A stretch of 9,089 nucleotides of DNA, taken from positions 1 through 9,089 of the forward strand of contig CADBQT010000061.1 of NCBI GenBank assembly GCA_902796875.1. Reading direction: 5' to 3'. This stretch comes from an uncultured Eubacteriales bacterium. Lineage in GTDB: Bacteria; Bacillota; Clostridia; Peptostreptococcales; Anaerovoracaceae. The position numbers and the translations under genes are program-made. Below are positions 1-6,557 of the stretch, piece by piece. The notes beneath the pieces are model-generated. The model was given only the letters and a program-made list of their open reading frames with translations, did no database searches and was not told where the DNA came from. Position 1 is the stretch's first letter, and each line of letters starts with the position of its first letter.

Positions 1-999
1 GGACGTGTATCGCTTCTTGACGAAAGTGTCCAGTTTGTGCAGGTCCACGGATTGCCTTTGGATCTCCTCCTCCGTCATCCCCCGGTCGTGATCGTCCAGC
101 ATCTCCACCGCGGAAGAATCGTCCACCACCTCGATGTTCTGATTCGGCCCCGTGGACTGGATGTAGATGTTCCCTCCATCCACGAGAATATTCAGACGGA
201 CATTGCCGCCTTTGTTGTAAAAGTGGACGTCGTAGCGGTCGGTGCTGAGGCGCTGGTGGTCGGGGATGTCCTTCAGGTAATACCGGTTATCGATACGGTA
301 ATCCAGTTCCGCCGCATGCTGATTCATCACATCGGAGACGACCTTGCCGTCCTGGATGCGGATGATCCTGTCGGCGTAGTAGTTGGCCAGTTCCTCCTCG
401 TGGGTGACCAGGATGACCAGCCGTTCCCGGGAGATGGATTTGATGATATTCATGACCTCCAGGGTGTTCCGGCTGTCCAGGTTTCCCGTGGGCTCGTCGG
501 CGATGATCACCTGGGGATTCTTCACGATGGCACGGGCGATGCCCACTCTCTGCCGCTCACCTCCGGAAAGCATGTCGGCGAAGCGGTTCCGATATCGGTA
601 CATGCCCACTTTGTCCAGCACGTAATCCACCCTCATGTCCACTTCCCGCTTGTTCTTCACCCCCAGCATGTTCAGGGCGAGGGCGACGTTCTCCGACACG
701 GTCTTGTGGTCCAGGAGGTTGTAGTTCTGGAATATGTATCCCACCTTAAGGGTCCGGATCTGGTCGACTTTTCCCGAAAACCGTCCGGTGATCCGCTCCC
801 CGTCGACGTAGATCTTGCCGCCGTCCACCTTGTCCAGTCCGCCGATGGCGTTGAGGAGGGTGGTCTTGCCGCAGCCCGAGGGGCCGAGAAAAGCCACCAG
901 TCCCGTATCGCTCAATTCCAGGCTGGTCTGGTCGATGGCGTGGATCTCGTTCTTCTTTCTCCGGAAGAAGTATTTGTCTACTCTGTCAAGCCGTATCAT
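1..999 (-). CDS. ABC transporter ATP-binding protein with C-terminal extension, probably an ATPase-permease fusion (partial, C-terminus outside window)
   Basis: This is the energy-supplying cytoplasmic subunit or domain of an ABC transporter of the MacB/LolD-like class. All nucleotide-binding motifs are present: Walker A GPSGCGKTT at residues 39-47, the Q-loop in YIFQNYNLL, signature LSGGERQR from residue 144, Walker B VIIADEPTG around 164-172, and the switch histidine in VTHEE at residue 200. After about residue 225 comes a further 100 residues that are not ATPase: a beta-rich stretch (VHFYNKGG, NVRLNILVDGGNIYIQS) and then a charged helical stretch ending FVKKRYTS at the window edge, still open at 333 codons. 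From family recall, clostridial ATPase-permease fusions carry such an extension before FtsX-type membrane helices, so membrane segments may follow outside the window. The ATG overlaps the stop of the preceding gene as ATGA, and GGGAGG lies 7-12 bases upstream, so the two genes should be translationally coupled. The substrate cannot be read from the sequence. Confidence 0.93.
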   Translation of the reverse strand, partial: MIRLDRVDKYFFRRKKNEIHAIDQTSLELSDTGLVAFLGPSGCGKTTLLNAIGGLDKVDGGKIYVDGERITGRFSGKVDQIRTLKVGYIFQNYNLLDHKTVSENVALALNMLGVKNKREVDMRVDYVLDKVGMYRYRNRFADMLSGGERQRVGIARAIVKNPQVIIADEPTGNLDSRNTLEVMNIIKSISRERLVILVTHEEELANYYADRIIRIQDGKVVSDVMNQHAAELDYRIDNRYYLKDIPDHQRLSTDRYDVHFYNKGGNVRLNILVDGGNIYIQSTGPNQNIEVVDDSSAVEMLDDHDRGMTEEEIQRQSVDLHKLDTFVKKRYTS

Positions 1000-3254
1000 A
1001 CTTCTCCCTCCCGGAACGTTCCGATGGCCGTCTTCTTAAAGAGCTTCCTCGCAAACAGATGCGAGATGAGCAGGGCCATGATCATGATGAGGATGTAAAG
1101 GATGATGTAGTCCTTCACTCCCATGATGTCCAGCATCTTCTGGACGGTCGCAGGGAATACGCGGGTAAAGGCCTTGCAGGCGGTAACTACCGCAAAGGCC
1201 AGGTTGGCGATGAGCAGGATCTCTATGTTCAGGATGTTTTCGATCCGCCGCTTTTGCAGACCCAGGATCCGGAGGATGCTGAAGTAGGCGTTGCGGGAAC
1301 GAAGGATCAGGCCGATCACGATGTAGGAGATGCAGAAGATGACGAAGATCACCGCGATGATGATGGGCAGCAGAAGGGACAGGATCCCCTCCATTCCCCC
1401 GCCGTATATCTCCGACTCCGAGGACATGGTCTCCGCCATGACAAACGTCTTATATCCCTTCAGTCCCTTCAGGACTTCTTCGATCTTATCTGTGCTCTCC
1501 ACGTATACGGAGCACTGGTAGTTCCCTTTTCTGAACAGGCCGTTGTAGTCGTCCTGGTTGATGTACACGGCGGTCAGGCCTTCGTCATACTTCCCCCCGA
1601 CGGTCTTTTCGAAGGACTTCTTGTCGTTGTAGACGTCGGAAACCTGAAAGGCCGTCTTCTCCGTGAAGAAGGGGTTTTCCACCGTCACGTCCACGCCCTT
1701 GCCGACGAAGGAGCGGTCCATGGGCATTTCCTCCGACTCTCCGGTGTACTCGGTGGTCGGGATCTGGAAGTTCTCACCGAAGCCTTCCGGTACGACCATC
1801 TTGCCTTTGGGCACCTTCTTCGACGGCTCCATGAAGGACATGGACTCCAGCCCATACTCATCCTCTCCCAGATCGTTGTTCCAGATGATCCCGTTGGATT
1901 CCAGAGAAACGCTGCTCCGGGAGGCGTATTCCTGAGCTCGGATGGTCTGGAGATAATCGTCGTTCAGGTAGATGTCTTCCATATCGTATTTGTGTCTCTG
2001 CTTTTTGACGACGCCCACAACGGTGACCTTTTTCCCGCTGGTGGTCATGTCGGAGAGACGGAACTGGCCGTTCTGATCCACCAGATCACTGTAATAACTC
2101 AGATCCCCGATGCCGACGACGACTTCATCCTCCTTTTCCGGCAGCCGTCCGGAGTGGAGCTTAACCCCCTCCAGTTCGCTGACACCGTGGGGGAAGCAAT
2201 ACAGCTCATCGGTTTCCAGGGTCAGATAACACTGTTTGTCCAATATGATGTCGTTGGGCACAACGGTCCCGATCCCCGGCGTGGCTCGCAGCCGCTCGTA
2301 GTCCTGATCGGTGAATTCCACCCCGTGGTCTTTGGTGAGTATGATCCGTTTATCGCTGGCGTTGGCAAAAACTTCATTCATTTTGTCCTGTTCCTCGGCC
2401 GCCTGATCCATGCGGATATAGGCGGAGTACAGGCCCATGGTGGACGCCGCCAGAAACAGAAAGACCATAAACAGCAAAAGGAACTTGTAGGGAATGTTGA
2501 AGGTGTTCCGGATGCCCAGGCGGATCTGATTGCCGAAGGACAGATTCCCCTGCCGGTAGTCGCCCGGCTCCAGCATGGGGGTGTTGTAAAAGAGCACATC
2601 CTCCACGATCCGGCCGTCATGCATCTTCACACGCCGGGTAGCGTAGGGCGCGAACTGATCGAAGCTGTGGGTGACGACGATGACCAGCTTGTCTTTGGCG
2701 ATCTCCCGAAGGATCCTGCCGATGGCGCCCGCTGACTCGGAGTCCAGGTTGGCGGTGGGCTCGTCCGCCACGATGATATCCGTGTCCTTGGCCAGAGCTC
2801 TGGCGATAGCCACCCGCTGCTTCTGTCCGCCGGACAGTTTGGAGACCTTCGTTTTGGCGTACTCCAGCATCCCCACCTGACGGAGGATGTTGTTGACTCT
2901 CTCATGGACATCCCTGTAGCCGTTGATCAGCAGGATCAGCTCCACGTTCTGGTACACCGTGTAGCTGGACACCAGATTGAAGGTCTGAAAGATATTGGCG
3001 ATGTATTTCTTACGGTACTTCTCGAAATCGGTGGCCAGATAGTGGCTGGTCTCCTCCCCGTTGATGTACATCTCCCCTTCCTCGTAGGAATCCAGACCGG
3101 AGATCACGTTGAGGAGGGTGGACTTGCCACTGCCCGATTCGCCGGTGATCACGACAAACTCGCCCAGGCGGAAATCAAGGCTCACCTTGCTGATCCCGCT
3201 GGAGATCATGCCGTTCTTATAGTAGTACTTGGAAACGTTGCGTAAACTGATCAT
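996..3254 (-). CDS. MacB/FtsX-type ABC transporter, fused ATPase and permease
   Basis: This is a 752-residue fusion of an ABC ATPase and an FtsX-like permease, the MacB layout, acting in the cytoplasmic membrane. The ATPase covers residues 1-225: Walker A GESGSGKST 38-46, Q-loop FQTFNL from 89, signature LSGGQKQR 140-147, Walker B IIVADEPT 160-167, and H196 in VVTHS. One membrane helix follows at about 257-279. A large outer domain of about 345 residues spans 280-622, clearly longer than I recall for the MacB periplasmic domain. Three helices follow at about 623-651, 678-695 and 716-735. The motif RSRNAYFSILRILGLQK after the second helix is typical of FtsX permeases, and the end KKTAIGTFREGEV matches the usual basic tail. 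MacB-type proteins work as dimers and move substrates or drive external partners by mechanotransmission. The start is the only one available, because an in-frame TAG lies 4 codons upstream. No good Shine-Dalgarno precedes it. The gene overlaps the next ATPase gene by 4 bases, so the two may form a heteromeric transporter (inference). The substrate is unknown. Confidence 0.93.
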   Translation of the reverse strand: MISLRNVSKYYYKNGMISSGISKVSLDFRLGEFVVITGESGSGKSTLLNVISGLDSYEEGEMYINGEETSHYLATDFEKYRKKYIANIFQTFNLVSSYTVYQNVELILLINGYRDVHERVNNILRQVGMLEYAKTKVSKLSGGQKQRVAIARALAKDTDIIVADEPTANLDSESAGAIGRILREIAKDKLVIVVTHSFDQFAPYATRRVKMHDGRIVEDVLFYNTPMLEPGDYRQGNLSFGNQIRLGIRNTFNIPYKFLLLFMVFLFLAASTMGLYSAYIRMDQAAEEQDKMNEVFANASDKRIILTKDHGVEFTDQDYERLRATPGIGTVVPNDIILDKQCYLTLETDELYCFPHGVSELEGVKLHSGRLPEKEDEVVVGIGDLSYYSDLVDQNGQFRLSDMTTSGKKVTVVGVVKKQRHKYDMEDIYLNDDYLQTIRAQEYASRSSVSLESNGIIWNNDLGEDEYGLESMSFMEPSKKVPKGKMVVPEGFGENFQIPTTEYTGESEEMPMDRSFVGKGVDVTVENPFFTEKTAFQVSDVYNDKKSFEKTVGGKYDEGLTAVYINQDDYNGLFRKGNYQCSVYVESTDKIEEVLKGLKGYKTFVMAETMSSESEIYGGGMEGILSLLLPIIIAVIFVIFCISYIVIGLILRSRNAYFSILRILGLQKRRIENILNIEILLIANLAFAVVTACKAFTRVFPATVQKMLDIMGVKDYIILYILIMIMALLISHLFARKLFKKTAIGTFREGEV

Positions 3255-3322
3255 GGGCCTATTCTACACCAGAATTATGGGGAATTGGTGACAAAGAAGA
3301 CGTTTATCGATGTTTTGTAACC

Positions 3323-3964
3323 CTACCCCAACGGCCGGCCGCACCGGGTGCAGAAGTTGGTCTGGGGTGGGAAGGTCGCTCCGCAGCAGCGGCACTTTTT
3401 CCCGGCAGCTGTCTCTTCCCGCGTGCTTTGGGCGCTTTGGGCGCCGGGGGAATGGCCCTCGCCTCTCCGGGAGGCAAAGGCAAAGGCAACGGTCATAGCG
3501 ATCACCGCCCCGTTGACGGCGAACCAGATGACCAGGGGCAGGGGACTGGCGTAGATCGTGTTTTCCACGTCGTCGCTGAACCAGCCGAGGATGCTACCCG
3601 CCATCTGATCCACCTGCCTGACCTTGAAGATCAGAAAAGCTTTGAGGAGAATGTTGACGACCACCCCGAAAGCGGCGACGAAGGGGATCGCCCGGTTCTT
3701 CACCAGGACCACGGCCGCGCTCTCCGCCAGGGGAAAGGCCGCACACAGGATGGACACGACGATCAGAAAAGTGAGAAAGGCATCCACACCTCCGGCAAGA
3801 TCTCCGATATAGGGAAGATCCTCGGCGATATCCAGGTTCTCCCTTCCCTTCAGCAGCTGTTTCACCGTGTAGTTTTCCGAGTAAACCGTTATTACCGGCA
3901 TGAACAGGGTGCCGGTCAGCGCCAGGAATGCTCCGGCTATTCCGATCCTCAATCCGTCTCTCAA
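3323..3964 (-). CDS. Four-helix membrane protein with C-terminal zinc ribbon, unknown function
   Basis: I do not recognise a named family. From the TTG start the protein has 213 residues. Hydrophobic helices lie at about 6-28, 61-87, 93-114 and 142-165, with an outer loop of about 32 residues after the first (VYSENYTVKQLLKG and on). A short Ser/Gln/Arg-rich linker leads to a zinc ribbon at the very end: C191-x2-C194 and C205-x2-C208, in CRCCGATF and FCTRCGRPLG. With four helices, both ends would be cytoplasmic, so the ribbon faces inward. The reading frame runs further up to a GTG at 4018, but that GTG has no ribosome binding site, whereas AAAGGAGG at 3972-3979 sits exactly 7 bases before TTG 3964. 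The TTG also places the first helix at the N-terminus. The gene is first in its unit, after a terminator, and lies 68 bases before the MacB-like fusion gene, which suggests an accessory role to the transporters (inference). Confidence 0.8.
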   Translation of the reverse strand: MRDGLRIGIAGAFLALTGTLFMPVITVYSENYTVKQLLKGRENLDIAEDLPYIGDLAGGVDAFLTFLIVVSILCAAFPLAESAAVVLVKNRAIPFVAAFGVVVNILLKAFLIFKVRQVDQMAGSILGWFSDDVENTIYASPLPLVIWFAVNGAVIAMTVAFAFASRRGEGHSPGAQSAQSTREETAAGKKCRCCGATFPPQTNFCTRCGRPLG

Positions 3965-3971
3965 TGGTCTT

Positions 3972-3979
3972 CCTCCTTT
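3972..3979 (-). promoter_or_regulatory. Strong ribosome binding site that fixes a TTG start
   Basis: On the minus strand the sequence reads AAAGGAGG, then seven bases (AAGACCA), then TTG at 3964-3962. This is close to the ideal anti-16S complement at ideal spacing. It lies inside the open frame that would start at GTG 4018, which argues that the longer version is not the real protein. Confidence 0.8.
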
Positions 3980-4020
3980 CTTTCGGTCCGCCTCTTTCCT
4001 ATGGTCTGATCCTACCACGG

Positions 4021-4064
4021 CCGGGCTTTCGCCTTTTCAAAAAAACCATCCGAAAAGGTCCCGG
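4021..4064 (-). repeat. Interrupted inverted repeat between the terminator and the TTG-start gene
   Basis: Outer arms CCGGG (4021-4025) and CCCGG (4060-4064) enclose inner arms CCTTTTC (4032-4038) and GAAAAGG (4052-4058). The arms are complementary but offset by 6 bases on one side and 1 on the other, and the loop contains a run of seven A (T on the minus strand). It lies just downstream of the unit A terminator, in the leader of unit B. It could be an operator or a leader RNA fold, but there is no U-tract after it on either strand, so it is not a standard terminator. It could also be chance. Confidence 0.3.
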
Positions 4065-4065
4065 G

Positions 4066-4103
4066 AAATAAAAAAGATGACAGTGAGAATCGTCTCACTG
4101 TCA
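4066..4103 (-). terminator. Rho-independent terminator of the upstream operon
   Basis: The minus-strand transcript has a perfect 11-bp stem (TGACAGTGAGA at 4103-4093 pairing with TCTCACTGTCA at 4088-4078) around a 4-base loop, followed by AUCUUUUUUAUUU. It starts 18 bases after the stop codon of the FHA-ABC transporter gene. It separates the PP2C to FHA-ABC unit from the following membrane protein and MacB-type genes. Confidence 0.93.
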
Positions 4104-4121
4104 CCTCTCGTCGTCTTATTC

Positions 4122-6530
4122 CTACCGACCGTCTTTTGCCACGCTGCGAAGGAGTATGGTACTGATCACGATGCAGATCAGGGTCATGAGGATGAGGATC
4201 CCCCAGTCCTGCAGCAGTTCTCCGACATCCCAGGCGAAGGTGTCCAGGTCGTCGTTGATCATATCCTCGAAGTCCGGGCTGATGCTGCCCAGGTTGGCGA
4301 TCCGGCAAAGGCTGTCCACCGACCATTTGCTCACCGTAACGTTGGCGATCAGTTCGCTGATCCCCTCCAGTTTAAAGAGGAATCCGGAGAACAGGAGCTG
4401 GACGATGAGAAGGAATGGAGCGACCACCATGGCCTTGTCCCCCGTCTTCACGATGGATGAGACGATCAGCCCCAGAGCCATGGACGCCAGGATGGTGATC
4501 CAGACCGTCAGCATGATCTCGGGATAGATCCCCTTGCCGTCGAAGAGAGTCTCCAGTTCTTCGTGCCACACATCCACCTCACCATCGTTCTTGAACTTAT
4601 CCACCATGAGGAGGAAGGTCAAGGACAGGAGCACCGCCTGGATGGCGCCGATCACCGCCTGAACGACCACCTTGGATCCCATGTAAACGGGCAGCCGCAG
4701 GTTGGCCATGTATTCCCGTTTCAGGATGCTCCGCTCCTTGCAGATCTCCTGGATGGAGTTGAACAGGCCGATCCAGATGGCGGCGCAGCTCAGGGTGAAC
4801 ATGATGGATTTGGTGGAGTTGTACGCATTCACGGCAGGAGGCGTATCGTCCGGCCGCGGGTCCTCCATGTTGAACACGTCGAAGACATTATCCCCCGCCA
4901 CGATGTACAGGAGCAGTCCGATGACGATGGGCTCCAGCATGAGGATCAGCAGTTTCCTCCGGTCGTTCAGGATGAGCTCAGAGTACCGGGCCACCAGGGT
5001 GGTGAACTGGCGGAAGGGGGAACTCTTGCCCCGGCGGTACCGGGAGATCTCGTTCTCTCCTCCGCCCCCTTCTTCTTCGGCCCGATCGTCCATGTGACGG
5101 AACTTTCTCTCCCAGTGAGCCGGATCCTGAGCGATGATGTTGTAGATCTCCGTCAGGTCGTCGTTTTCGAAGAACTTCTTGGCTTCCTCCACGTTCCCGA
5201 CGAAGCACACCCGGCCGCCGGGCCCCATGAAGATCACCTTATCGCAAAGGTGCAGACTCTGGGTGGTATGGGTGACCATGACGATCGTCCGCTCCTGCTC
5301 TTTGCAGAGTCGCTGCATGGACATCATCAGGTTCTTTTCTGTCCCGGGATCCAGACCGGATGTAGGTTCATCCAGGAAGAAGAGCTTCGGATCCGCCAGC
5401 AGCTCCACGGCGATGCTGGCCCGCTTCTTCTGCCCGCCGGACATCTTGCGGATCAGGGTGTTCTGGTGTTCCACCAGGTCCAGGGTCTGGAGGACCTCGT
5501 CGATCTTTGCCTCCGCCTCAGCTTTGTCCACGTCCTTGGGCATGCGCAGCTTGGCGGTGTACTGAAGCATCTTCCGCAAAGTCAGGTTTTCATAGATGAT
5601 GTCCTCCTGAGGAACATAGCCGATGATGCTCTTCAGGGATTGGAAATTATCGTTCAGACTGATGTTGTTGTAATAGACTTCGCCATGGTAGGATCGGTCG
5701 AAGCCGTTGAGCACATTCATGATGGTGGACTTGCCGGCGCCGCTGCCGCCGATGATGGCCACGAATTCGCTGGCGTCGATCTTCACGTCCGCATTCCGCA
5801 GGATCTGTTTCTTGGCGTTGCGGCCTCCCACGTATTTGTTGATCCCCCGGGCGGTGATGCCGATCCCGCTGATCCTGTTCTTGTAGTAGATGTGGTTTCC
5901 CGACAGGATCAGCTGATAGCCGGAGATCTGGATCACGTCTTTGTCCAGAAGCCGGGTGGGCTGAAGGAGCCGCTCTCCGTTGATCAACACACCGTTGGCG
6001 CTGCCGCAGTCCCGGATCCCCCACTGATCTCCGTGGATGGTGATCCTGGCATGAAGCCTGGACACGCTGGGATGGTTCAGCACGATGTCACAGTTCTGGG
6101 CCCGGCCGATGGAGATCTCCCGCTCGCCCACTTCCATCTGGGTCAGCTGTTCCTCACCCCGGATATAGGTAAACCAGATGAGGACACGCTTGTCCGGATT
6201 CCTGGCGCTGCCGATGCGGATCACCGAGTTGTTGCCCAGTTCGACGGGCCGGGTCTCCTGTTTCAGAAACCGGGTCCTGGATGCCGCCGTCACCAGACTG
6301 CCGTTGGAACTGTTCTCATCGGCGTAGTAAAAACTATCTCCTCTGCTGATGATCGTCCCGTGTCTTCCTGAGACAAAGGAATCCCCGATGACGATGTCGT
6401 TCTTCTCCGAGGACCGGCCGATGGTGATCTCCGGTTTTCGGAACCCGTAAATATCGTGCTGCTGGATCGACCCGCTTCCGTCGATGATGATCAACGTGGG
6501 TCTGGGCTGATTCGTCGCTGGTATGTTCAT
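4122..6530 (-). CDS. FHA-FHA-ABC-ABC2 transporter (Rv1747-like, ABCG type)
   Basis: This is an 802-residue single-chain half transporter with two cytoplasmic forkhead-associated domains. FHA1 (about 33-105) has GR 38-39, SxRH at S54/H57 and NG 76-77. FHA2 (about 136-205) has GR 142-143, S157/H160 and NG 179-180. Both therefore keep the residues that bind phosphothreonine. The ABC ATPase (about 230-455) has Walker A GGSGAGKST 261-269, Q-loop YVPQED, signature MSGGQKKR 363-370, Walker B LFFLDEPTSG 383-392 and H421. A charged linker with a run of Glu and Gly (485-492) leads to the ABC2 membrane domain, with helices at about 527-546, 576-592, 620-643, 671-693, 700-722 and 776-796. The motif NSIQEICKERSILKRE is typical of ABCG-type permeases. 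Mycobacterium tuberculosis Rv1747 has the same order, is phosphorylated by the kinase PknF and is implicated in exporting cell-wall lipid material. GAGGAG lies just before the ATG, and the gene follows the GDPD-like gene by 27 bases. Its operon also encodes a PP2C phosphatase, which fits phospho-control. The substrate is unknown. Confidence 0.93.
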   Translation of the reverse strand: MNIPATNQPRPTLIIIDGSGSIQQHDIYGFRKPEITIGRSSEKNDIVIGDSFVSGRHGTIISRGDSFYYADENSSNGSLVTAASRTRFLKQETRPVELGNNSVIRIGSARNPDKRVLIWFTYIRGEEQLTQMEVGEREISIGRAQNCDIVLNHPSVSRLHARITIHGDQWGIRDCGSANGVLINGERLLQPTRLLDKDVIQISGYQLILSGNHIYYKNRISGIGITARGINKYVGGRNAKKQILRNADVKIDASEFVAIIGGSGAGKSTIMNVLNGFDRSYHGEVYYNNISLNDNFQSLKSIIGYVPQEDIIYENLTLRKMLQYTAKLRMPKDVDKAEAEAKIDEVLQTLDLVEHQNTLIRKMSGGQKKRASIAVELLADPKLFFLDEPTSGLDPGTEKNLMMSMQRLCKEQERTIVMVTHTTQSLHLCDKVIFMGPGGRVCFVGNVEEAKKFFENDDLTEIYNIIAQDPAHWERKFRHMDDRAEEEGGGGENEISRYRRGKSSPFRQFTTLVARYSELILNDRRKLLILMLEPIVIGLLLYIVAGDNVFDVFNMEDPRPDDTPPAVNAYNSTKSIMFTLSCAAIWIGLFNSIQEICKERSILKREYMANLRLPVYMGSKVVVQAVIGAIQAVLLSLTFLLMVDKFKNDGEVDVWHEELETLFDGKGIYPEIMLTVWITILASMALGLIVSSIVKTGDKAMVVAPFLLIVQLLFSGFLFKLEGISELIANVTVSKWSVDSLCRIANLGSISPDFEDMINDDLDTFAWDVGELLQDWGILILMTLICIVISTILLRSVAKDGR

Positions 6531-6557
6531 GCTGTTCTCCTCAAGTGATCGGGTTTT

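Noticed and set aside
37..1098. Plus-strand open frame of 353 codons
   Set aside because: Antisense to the partial ATPase gene, whose Walker A, signature, Walker B and switch His are all intact on the minus strand.
1059..2735. Long plus-strand open frame of 558 codons
   Set aside because: It lies antisense to the MacB-type gene, which has every ABC and FtsX motif. Its product is His/Asp/Val-rich without domains, as expected of a shadow frame in GC-rich coding DNA.
3261..3294. Possible promoter for the MacB-type gene: TTGTCA (3294-3289) and TAGAAT (3266-3261)
   Set aside because: The spacer is 22 bases, outside the usual 16-18, so the pair is probably chance.
4009..4040. Possible promoter for unit B: TTGAAA (4040-4035) and TAGGAT (4014-4009)
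   Set aside because: The spacer is 20 bases, too long for a normal housekeeping promoter, and the -10 match is only moderate. A promoter must exist after the terminator, but I cannot place it.
4078..4103. The 11-bp palindrome considered as an operator or attachment site
   Set aside because: Its place just after a stop codon and the U-tract on the minus strand explain it fully as a terminator.
4563..6371. Long plus-strand open frame of 602 codons
   Set aside because: Antisense to the FHA-ABC gene. No motif, the same shadow composition, and no ribosome binding site that I can see.
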